In this document: positions 38,969 through 46,440 of the stretch, in pieces
Layout of the letters: each line of letters starts with the position of its first letter
Numbering within the stretch: the first letter of the stretch is position 1
Assembly: GCF_030463565.1 (NCBI RefSeq)
Contig: NC_134649.1
Coordinates: forward strand, 5,405,501 to 5,469,500
Source of the DNA: Pelecanus crispus
Lineage: Eukaryota; Chordata; Aves; Pelecaniformes; Pelecanidae
Reading direction: 5' to 3'
DNA: 64,000 bases
The notes under the pieces: generated by a model
The model's database searches: none
What the model was told of the DNA's origin: nothing
What the model saw: the letters and a program-made list of their open reading frames with translations, nothing else
Position numbers and translations under genes: made by a program

Positions 38969-41900
38969 CTACAGAGAGAAGAAAGGCAACAATTACTGCC
39001 TATAATTCTTGCATTTCTGCATGTGGGTTTCTTTTTTTTTGCCATCTGACAATAAAAACACCACCTGCTGTTTATTTTTTTACCTCTGAATAAAGAGGTG
39101 GAGGCTGAAACCGGAACTCTTGTATGTAAGCAAAGACAGGACAACACAATTGTTCCTCACAGTCAATTGGTGGTGGATAAGCAGGAACATGTCTGGAGAA
39201 CTCTTCCTCAGACACTACATCAGCATAATTTGGTGGTGCTGAAACACAAGAGATGCTACTGTCAAATTTCAAACTATTCACTCACAGCAAGACAACATAT
39301 GTGTTACAGTATCCAAGACCATGAAGACTGTATTTATTAAACATTGTACTATTGTCAAATTGTATGAAGTGCACTATACTCAAATACTGTAACCAGAATT
39401 ATGTTTTTAGTAAGCTTAAGTGATTCAGCAGGAACACTACAGATGCTTTTAGGGCTACTCCAGCAACAAACCTGTGTTGTGTCAAGATACATTCAGTAAT
39501 GACTAACTTTAAGGTGTCTACCTCCAAAGTACAGTTCCCACCATCAGAAGTTAGTTATTTTAAGATTCAGCTGAAAGTAGTCAGACAGGGGTAAAGAGAG
39601 ACTTAAAGGCTGGAGTAAGGGTATCCTCACCAATCCTTTCGGATCTTGGCTTAGATTTATGTGCCTCACTTGCCCCGAGTCACACTTTAATGGCCTACAT
39701 CCCTAGTAGTGCCCTTAAATTGGCACGGCTGTCCTTCCGTTGCAGACAATACTATGCTGTATTATAAAGAGTTCAATATGTATTACCTTCAGGGTGTTCT
39801 GGCATGGTCAATGCCAGCCAGCTCATATCCATACTAAACTGGCTGGTAATGCTGGAGTTTCTGCTTGAAAATCCAATACATGGGATAGTGCCAATCACCA
39901 GAGGCATTTCAATCATCAATTTCTTAGCACCAGGAATATGGATATACACCTATGCGACAACCCCCAAATAAAAGAAAAAAACATTGTAAGACCACATTGA
40001 ATTCCTGCTCCTAGAAGCTACCCTACTCCCTATACTGCAGACTGTTTCAAGAATAGTTTTCTCATCCCAGCTTTCCTTATTTTCCAGCAACTTCCTTCTT
40101 TTTGTCACCTTGTCTCTAGGTGACATTATTTTTGTCAACCTGTTTTGTATTTTTTTTTTAATTATGCACTTGACTTCCGGTCCTATCTTCCCATTTCTGA
40201 AAAGAATCACTAGAGGAACCCATTCAGCTTGAACTACTTTCCCCTAATAACCTCTGCAGGTTCTTCCTCAGAAACATTTTTCCATCTTCCCCATTAATCC
40301 TATCTTTCCATTTCAGAATCTCTTCATGATCTTCAGTCTCTCACCTATACAGTATAAAGTATTTGTTTTTACTGATGTTCCCAAATTCAAAATCTAATAG
40401 CTGCTCAGTAGAGAAAATCCTGTTCCCAACTCAACGTACTATTCAAGAGTATGTACGTTTGTAATAAAAATCCATACTTACAGCTAATGAATATTCTACT
40501 CTAATAATACAGCAGTCAAGTATAGAGGGGGATACAGGTGGGATTTTCAGAGTTTTCCCATTCCAGGTATCTGTACTCCCAGAGGCAATATGGTTTCCTC
40601 GGACATTGGCAACCATCTGACGGAAAGTTTTTGTCTTCCCACTGGCCAGGTAAGTTTGTGTTTGGAAAATGGCAGCTTTTGGAACAATCAAACGAGAAGA
40701 GCAGTTCTCAATTTCTGCATAGATTGGTATGGCTTCCCCTTAAAGACAGAAAAAGTTCCATGATTAATTTGTATTTGCCAATTTTCCTCTGGGAGTATCA
40801 AAGCATGTTACGCCGCACGTACATCATCTGCAATGTTATGAGAACAATACTTGTTAGCTTCCTCAAGCTAGTTGGGGTTTTGTTTTTTTTTTTTTTCAGA
40901 GTGGTATCCAGGCAGAATTATAGCCACCTACTACATTTTACATATAAACAATGATTCATTTTGAAACATTAAGCATAATATGAACAAGCTATAAAAGCTT
41001 TATTTGCAAATTATGTGCCAATCTTCCTTTTATATAATAGTAAATGAATTTTAGAATGTTTTATTTCCTCAATGTATCTAATGTTATCAAGATGACAAAG
41101 AAGCTGCTGAAGCTCATTCTTACAGAAGTGTAAACCTACACAAACAGGACATAAAAAACCCCTGTTACAACCCCAATTAAGTATTTTACCCCAAATAAAA
41201 GCATTTTGTTGTTCTTTCCACTCAAATGTACATGGCTTTTCCATAAGATTACTGACTAACAGGACTTCCTTTCAATTTATATTCCCAAGGGGGGAGTGAG
41301 GGGACAGGCAAGACGATTTTTGTTAAAAGCAAGTTCATATAGATCTCAATTTACTACCTACTAAACAGAACTATTCTTTCAACTATAAAGTGTTAGCTTC
41401 ACAGAGATTAAAAAACACTATTAGATGTTTAATATTCACATTTTGAAGATAACTGCTCTTACCATTACAGTATCCCTTCCTCTCAATTTTGGCACTGAGA
41501 GACACTGGCCCAGAGGTGAAAAACCAACAGCCAACCATCTTCTCCTGACTTCTTAGAACAGGTGTCTATAAAATAGAGTATTTTTCATTTTACAGCATAA
41601 AGCTATCAATCACTTGCAGTTTAATGTTATGCATATCAGTCATTGCAATCTAGCTCTAAAATCCACTTGATTTGAATCACTGTACTACTCATGCAACTGG
41701 AGTTCTGCTGCCATGTAAAATGGAACCAAGGGTTGGCTATCTGAACGTATGGCTATTTTAAAATCCCAGTCTGCATTTAGACCGTATCAGCTAAGTAACA
41801 CAGAGACCAATCTGCACTTGAATGTAATCTGTCTTCAAAAAGAATGATTTAGCAAATTTTGTAGGTGTGACTTTTTAGAGGTCTAATGGCGTACTGCGGT

Positions 41901-44900
41901 ATTTATGCCCATGTTCCTCAGTGCAGAAGAATGCAGAATTAATCTGCAAGCAACCAATAGTTAAGCAGGTAAACTGTATCCTTCATAAGAAAGGACAAAT
42001 GTATACACACTGGGCTAAGGTGATGCATCTCCAAAACTTGCAAGCCACACAACCCCCAAAAAATTTAGGCTCATGACAAAAACCATCTTAATTATTCATG
42101 GAGGACTGTCACATTAGATGACATTTACGACGTCTGTAAAATTTTCATTAGAATAAACATACAACATACAAGTACACAGGTCAAGGGTCCAAGCCAGGAT
42201 TCAAGCTACTTAAAATAATTTACTGGGCCCTAGTGTCCAGTCAATGTAATCATGAAGTCTAAAATTTGTGTGGTTTTGCATTTTTTTTTGTGGTAGCCTT
42301 GGAATCCATCAAGACAGGCACTGCCTACTTCATGTGCCTCACAGCCCTCTCCCGTGCGATAACCTATGGTCTACACCATCCTTGCATATCTACGGTTGCA
42401 GTATTTAACGGCTGGACTCTATGATCTTAAAGGTCTTTTCCAACCTAAACTATTGTATGTTTCTATCTGGATATGCTGTCTCCACACTCCTAACATACAT
42501 TGTTGAATATAAAGACTATATTCTGCTTACAGACGTCACTGCCAAAACTGTAAGTCCTCTCTAGAGGGAAAGATTAAAATGTAAGCATATAAAGAGGCAA
42601 AAAACCCTGCTCAAAACATCTCTTAGCTATGTTCACATCATGATGAAATGTTCAAAATTATCCTAGCATTTTAAATAAAATAGAAATTACTCATTCATAT
42701 TTAAATGAATAACCATTTAGATCCAGTTGCTATCATGAAAGTGCAAGGTATAATTTTATATTATTTTCATAATATGGGTTGAGATAAAAGAATCCAGCTC
42801 ATTAGCTTCCATCTTGCCTATTTTCTCATTACTTAATGCCTGATCTTTCTTATTACTCTACAGTATTTCTAGCGATTATTAGGAACTCAATGCTTTAATG
42901 TGGCCAAATCTGTCATAAGGAAATAACTGAAAAGATCTCTGAAGCAGCTGCATGCACGCACTTAATGTTAGAAAACGACATGCAAAATGGAAGGATACGT
43001 AACATAATGGCCAGAGCATAAATGACAGGCTGGGCATGATTAATACTCTTCTATAATTACTGTTCCTCAACCTACTATTATTGTAGAGTTTAGGACACTG
43101 CAGCCCTATGAATGTAGTTGCTCTGGTAAGAGTAACTACTTTATGGTTGTGCATTATTATTATTAAGCCTTATTTATGCATGTGAAGCCTGCATAACTTT
43201 TTGGCAAAAGCATCTCTGCCAGCAGGGATGTAATCAATGGCATTAAAAAAAGCCACTCTGTCTGCTATTCACACAACCTAAGATCATCTATTTATAGAGG
43301 AAAGCTTAGGGAGCTTACATGCTTTCAGAAGTCAGAAAATGACACTCCAGAATAACATGGAAACGGTTATGGCTGGATGTGAATGCTGCTTGGAAATGGT
43401 TTTTTTGCAGCTGGCTTTAAGGGGGGCGGGGAGAGGAGTGGAGGACCCTCTTACCAATAAAGCTGGTGAGCTGACATCGATATGGCTGATGACATGAAGC
43501 TCTGTCTGTACACTTTGATCAGGTGCTGCAGGCCTCTCCAGAATTGCTTTCACGTAGTACTGAATACTGCCATACTTCCCAGTAAAAGAGGTCACCAGAG
43601 GTCTGAAACAAGCAGTCATAAAAGCGTTACCCCAAGTTTATAATTCAGTTCCAAACATGAACACTTCCCGTGTACATAAACGTTTACCAATTTACACCTT
43701 GTACTTTTAGGGCCATAGGGAAACTGAAGCAAACAAGGCATGTGCATGTGGTGGTCGATTAAGACAAACATATAAAGCTGACCTATCGGTTTGGTATTAA
43801 AAAAACCACAAGTCAAATTACATTAAGTTAATGTTCCACAACAAACAGAGTCCAACAGAATCCCTTCAGGTTGGATTATTTAACTTACTCTTGAGGGAGT
43901 TGAAAGCTGAATGGAAATTCATGTCTTCCATCTAGAAGAATTAAGCTCTCCTCACCTGTAAGATAAAAATGAATAGTATGTTTTAGTTATTCCATAAATA
44001 GAAGAACAAAGCAGATGCTTTTATAAATTATTTGTGTATAAAACCACCCAGATGCAAGGGGCTAGGAGAAGTTTTTATTGATCCCAGTGGGTTCTGGATT
44101 GGAGCCCATGCTTTATTTATGTTGTGATGTGATTTCAATGAAAAAATCAAGGAAACATGGAGACCTTGAGTTTCAGTTCAGGACTCTGGCCAATTTCTAA
44201 TCCAAAATGGCTTCTGGAAAGCATAAAGTAAGTTGCATTTCCTTTTCAGCAGGACAGCAATTAATCTACTTTTTCAGTCAACAATTAAACTAAAGTTCTG
44301 TGCTAAAAAGCTGCAGGTTAAGGTCAGTGTTCTGAAATACTATTAATATACGTAGCCTTAATACAGTCAGAGAGGGTCTACTATTACATAGTTTTTAAAG
44401 GCTAGATGTACTTTTCCTACAGATAAACTCGAGATGCATTTCACCCTTACAGAACAAAATGCCCTTTCCCTTTCATTTTCCCATACTGCCATAGGGCCGC
44501 AGTGTCCGAGTGACAAAACTGCCAGCTAGAGACCTATGCAGCAAGAAGCTTCCTCTGCTTTCTGAAGCCACTGCAAAAGGAGGCCGACTGCTTCGAGTGT
44601 CTTCTACTGGCAGCTCCACAGACGCTGCTTACGGAGCAGAACGGACACGCAGGTGCCCGATGTAATTCATGGAAGAGCTAACCTCTGCAGAAAGCCAATA
44701 GAGTGCAGGAGACCAAGAGCTACAGACGTCTTCCTGGCCCTGTTCCGCGTTTTTCACCTGTTTATACAAAGAATCGAGGGACCACTCGATGCAGCTATAG
44801 GAAGCCTCTCCTGGGCACACAGGCGAAGGCTGCGGCTACACCAGCCAGGGGTTTCCAGTGCGGGAATGACGTCCCCGCCGGCCGGGCACCTACCCAGGCC

Positions 44901-45562
44901 TCACGCCGTTTCTCGGCAGCCAGGTCCCATGCCCGTTTCTCCTCGGAGAGGCTTTCAACCCTCAGCCTTCCCCCTCTCCGGGGAAAACGGGCGCGGGCGC
45001 CTTCCTGCGGCGCTGTGCCCTGGGGCCCCTCCGCCAGCCCCGGGAGCCGGGGGGCCTGGGCCCCGGAGCCCTCCCCTGCTTCCTTCCCCCGCGAAAGAGG
45101 CGCCAATCCTCCCCGCCCCCCCCGCGCTGTCGGTGCGGCGGCCGGCCGGGGAGCCTCCCCTCAGGGCCCGGCCCGCGCCCCGCGCAGCCACGACCCCCGC
45201 GCCCCCCGCTCACCTTCGGGCGGGTCCCGCAGGAGGCTCTGCCGGATGTCCAGGTAGCGCACCTCCGCCTCCCGCCGCGGCCCCGGGCCCGGCGCCCTCA
45301 CCGCCACCCCCCAGGTTCCCGCCCTGGGGACAGCGCCCGAGCTCTCGCTCCAAGCGACGCGGGCCCGGCCGGCGGCCTCCAGGCGCAGCCCGCGGAGCGG
45401 CAGCGGACCCGCCAGCTCCAGCAGCACCTGGCCGGACACCGTGTCCCCGCTGCAGTAGCCGCCGCCGCCGCCGCCGCGCCGGGCCTCGTCCTCCAGCACC
45501 AGGGCCAACGTCTTCACCGCCCCGCCGGCCCCGGGGCCCAGGCCCGCCCCGGCCGCCGCCAT
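38912..45562 (-). CDS. ARRDC4: ARRDC4, arrestin domain-containing protein 4 (8 coding exons, 432 aa, intact)
   Basis: ARRDC4 is an alpha-arrestin adaptor. Known roles of the family are recruiting NEDD4-type ubiquitin ligases to membrane cargo, budding of extracellular vesicles, and (like its paralogue TXNIP) lowering glucose uptake through GLUT1. The coding exons, 5' to 3' on the minus strand, are 45562-45214, 43955-43889, 43602-43455, 41565-41463, 40738-40482, 39949-39787, 39238-39084 and 38968-38912. Every junction is GT/AG and the phases agree (1,2,0,1,0,1,0), giving 1299 nt. Residues about 16-180 form the arrestin-N domain and about 200-330 the arrestin-C domain. PPNY is at 364-367 and PPLY at 409-412; both bind WW domains. 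Recognition rests on close identity to vertebrate ARRDC4, for example the stretch around VANVRGNHIASGSTDTW. The start ATG at 45562 is the first in its frame and has a purine at -3 and G at +4. The protein is slightly longer than human ARRDC4 (418 aa), partly because of a glycine run and a longer exon 1. Confidence 0.97.
39084..39238 (-). CDS. ARRDC4: ARRDC4 coding exon 7 (both PPxY motifs)
   Basis: Encodes residues 363-414. It starts with APPNYADVVSEEEFSRH, goes through the cysteine pair CCPVFAYIQEFRFQ, and ends PPPLYSE. PPNY and PPLY are the WW-domain docking motifs through which alpha-arrestins engage NEDD4-family ligases. The acceptor reads TTTCAG|CACC and the donor CAGAG|GTAAAA. Confidence 0.97.
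39787..39949 (-). CDS. ARRDC4: ARRDC4 coding exon 6
   Basis: Encodes residues 309-362 plus one base. It contains VYIHIPGAKKLMIEMPLVIG, the final strands of the arrestin-C domain, then a serine-rich linker with SQFSMDMSWLALTMPEHPE. The acceptor reads CATAG|GTGTAT and the donor GAAG|GTAAT. Confidence 0.97.
40482..40738 (-). CDS. ARRDC4: ARRDC4 coding exon 5
   Basis: Encodes residues 223-308, the core of the arrestin-C domain. Conserved segments include AIPIYAEIENCSSR, AAIFQTQTYLASGKTKT and NGKTLKIPPVSPSILDCCII. The acceptor reads TTAAG|GGGAAG and the donor GCT|GTAAG in phase 0. This is the most strongly conserved exon of the gene. Confidence 0.97.
40739..41462 (-). other. ARRDC4 intron 4 (724 nt)
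   Basis: Carries a T14 run at 40883-40896 on the plus strand; no other feature seen. The remaining introns are 5 (40481-39950, 532 nt), 6 (39786-39239, 548 nt) and 7 (39083-38969, 115 nt); none contains anything I recognise. Confidence 0.85.
41463..41565 (-). CDS. ARRDC4: ARRDC4 coding exon 4 (103 nt)
   Basis: Encodes residues 189-222 plus one base. It contains QEKMVGCWFFTSGPVSLSAK, the linker and first strand of the arrestin-C domain, then IERKGYCNG. The acceptor reads TATAG|ACACC and the donor AATG|GTAAG. Confidence 0.96.
41566..43454 (-). other. ARRDC4 intron 3 (1889 nt, contains a CR1 3' end)
   Basis: This is the longest intron. A CR1 fragment at 42410-42465 is inserted in the orientation opposite to the gene. 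Nothing else is recognised. Confidence 0.85.
42410..42465 (+). mobile_element. CR1 LINE fragment, 3' end
   Basis: The sequence from GGCTGGACTCTATGATCTTA through the conserved AAGGTCTTTTCCAACCTAAA matches the 3' end of avian CR1. The terminal ATTCTATG repeats are degraded. The fragment is strongly 5'-truncated, as most CR1 copies are, and lies in ARRDC4 intron 3, antisense to the gene. Confidence 0.85.
43455..43602 (-). CDS. ARRDC4: ARRDC4 coding exon 3
   Basis: Encodes residues 139-188. It holds the hallmark alpha-arrestin sequence SFTGKYGSIQYYVKAILERP, followed by the end of the arrestin-N domain. The acceptor reads TTTCAG|ACC and the donor TTG|GTAAG, ending in phase 0. Confidence 0.97.
43889..43955 (-). 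CDS. ARRDC4: ARRDC4 coding exon 2 (67 nt)
   Basis: Encodes residues 117-139, including the arrestin motif LLDGRHEFPFSFQLP. The acceptor reads TTACAG|GTGAG and the donor GA|GTAAG. It is too short to stand out as an open reading frame and was placed by phase and by similarity to the arrestin family. Confidence 0.95.
43956..45213 (-). other. ARRDC4 intron 1 (1258 nt)
   Basis: The first part, nearest exon 1, is still CpG island. The rest is ordinary AT-rich sequence with no exon or repeat that I recognise. Intron 2 (43888-43603) is 286 nt. Confidence 0.85.
45214..45562 (-). CDS. ARRDC4: ARRDC4 coding exon 1
   Basis: Encodes residues 1-116 and the first base of codon 117. It carries the start of the arrestin-N domain (KTLALVLEDE at 17-26) and the conserved beta-strand segment EVRYLDIRQSLL at 100-111. 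The exon ends GAAG|GTGAG at 45214/45213. It lies inside the CpG island and is extremely GC-rich, with six consecutive glycines at 30-35. Confidence 0.95.
45458..45476 (-). repeat. ARRDC4: GCC trinucleotide run encoding a glycine tract
   Basis: Six uninterrupted GCC units on the plus strand encode a run of six glycines (residues 30-35) in ARRDC4 exon 1, just before YCSGDTVSG. The mammalian protein has no comparable glycine run here. Confidence 0.9.
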
Positions 45563-45607
45563 CGCTCCCCGGCTCCGGGGGAAGCCTGCGGCCGCCGTCG
45601 ACGGCTG

Positions 45608-45615
45608 CTTTAAAA
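45608..45615 (-). promoter_or_regulatory. ARRDC4: TATA-like box of ARRDC4
   Basis: The minus strand reads TTTTAAAG, 46-53 nt upstream of the start codon. If used, transcription would start about 20-30 nt before the ATG, giving a very short 5' UTR; a CpG-island start site further upstream is equally possible. A GC box (GGGCGGGGGCGGGA on the minus strand) lies just upstream at about 45651-45664. Confidence 0.4.
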
Positions 45616-45670
45616 CTCGCCCGTCTCCGCCAGCGCCCGCAGGGGAAAGTCCCGCCCCCGCCCGCGCCTC

Positions 45671-45873
45671 ATTGGCCACCCCGCAGCTCCTTGCCCTACT
45701 ATTCGCCGCGGGCTGCCCCTGGGCCCCCTCCTCATTGGTTCCTCGGCGGGCGCACACTCTGAGTGCGTCACGCTGCGTGATCACCGCGGCGGAGCCAATC
45801 GGGTGCGGCCGGCCGCGCGTGGACAGCGCCCCGATTGGCAGGGCGGCTGCAGGTACCTGGCGAGAGAGCCAAT
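45671..45873 (-). promoter_or_regulatory. ARRDC4: Cluster of five CCAAT boxes (NF-Y sites)
   Basis: CCAAT reads on the minus strand at 45675-45671, 45738-45734 and 45838-45834, and on the plus strand at 45795-45799 and 45869-45873. Five copies in about 200 bp directly upstream of the gene is typical of NF-Y regulated promoters. The TXNIP promoter likewise pairs CCAAT boxes with carbohydrate response elements. A CRE-like TGCGTCA sits at 45764-45770. Confidence 0.75.
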
Positions 45874-45889
45874 GGCGCGGCACAGCTAC

Positions 45890-45906
45890 CACGTGCACAG
45901 CCTGTG
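45890..45906. promoter_or_regulatory. ARRDC4: Candidate carbohydrate response element (ChoRE)
   Basis: The sequence CACGTGCACAGCCTGTG is a perfect E-box, a 5-bp spacer and a second E-box-like half. It matches the ChoRE consensus CAYGNG-N5-CNCRTG at every fixed position except one. Such elements bind MondoA/ChREBP with MLX. ARRDC4 is an established glucose-induced target of these factors, which supports the call. Confidence 0.6.
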
Positions 45907-45923
45907 GATAAACAGGCGGAGAA

Positions 45924-45945
45924 GGGGCGGGGCGGGGCGAGGGGG
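45924..45945 (+). promoter_or_regulatory. G-quadruplex motif with overlapping GC boxes
   Basis: Three GGGG runs and one GGGGG run separated by C, C and CGA give a classic short-loop quadruplex pattern on the plus strand. The same bases contain repeated GGGGCGGGG Sp1/KLF sites. It sits between the ChoRE and the minisatellite. Confidence 0.6.
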
Positions 45946-45970
45946 CCGGGCCGCGCCGCGAGCGGAGGCG

Positions 45971-46150
45971 AGGCCTGGGCTACGGGGGCGAGGCCTGGGC
46001 TACGGGGGCGAGGCCTGGGCTACGGGGGCGAGGCCTGGGCTACGGGGGCGAGGCCTGGGCTACGGGGGCGAGGCCTGGGCTACGGGGGCGAGGCCTGGGC
46101 TACGGGGGCGAGGCCTGGGCTACGGGGGCGAGGCCTGGGCTACGGGGGCG
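45971..46150. repeat. Minisatellite, nine perfect copies of a 20-bp unit
   Basis: The unit AGGCCTGGGCTACGGGGGCG repeats nine times without a single difference, then stops abruptly at gccgcgcccc. It is GC-rich with two CpGs per unit, and lies about 410-590 bp upstream of the ARRDC4 start codon. Perfect identity indicates recent expansion or ongoing homogenisation. Confidence 0.98.
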
Positions 46151-46440
46151 GCCGCGCCCCTCGCCCCCCGGGGAGCCGGCCCTTCCGGGGTCCGGGCCTT
46201 CCGAGGTCCTGGCCCTCGCCGTCCCACCACCCGGCTGCGGTCACTGCCTGGGCAGCCCAGAGGGGCGGTGGGCCCTGCGCTGCTGTGGGGAGGCCCTGGG
46301 CCCTCGGTGGGCCTCGGTTCCTGTCATGGCGGCTGAGGGAAGGGAGCGCGGGGCCGGGCGCCGCGTTGCCTTGGGTGTCAGCCTCTCCCCGTCGACAACC
46401 GGGCTGGCTGGGAATGGTAAATAGGGCGGAACGGTGCGGT

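Larger units (their letters stand above)
44850..46440. promoter_or_regulatory. ARRDC4: CpG island spanning ARRDC4 promoter and exon 1
   Basis: A continuous GC-rich, CpG-dense block contrasts with the AT-rich sequence on both sides. It covers the start of intron 1, exon 1, the upstream promoter, and the minisatellite and sequence beyond it. Boundaries are by eye. Confidence 0.85.

Noticed and set aside
44653..45762. Plus-strand open frame of 369 codons, proline/arginine/alanine-rich
   Set aside because: It is antisense to ARRDC4 exon 1 in the CpG island. High GC content removes stop codons, and the product is low-complexity with no known domain.
45758..45785. Second ChoRE in the ARRDC4 promoter (GTGCGTCACGCTGCGTGATC)
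   Set aside because: Neither strand gives two E-box-like halves with 5-bp spacing; only a CRE-like core is supportable.
45971..46150. CRISPR-like regular array
   Set aside because: The 20-bp units are directly tandem with no unique spacers, in an animal genome, so it is a minisatellite.
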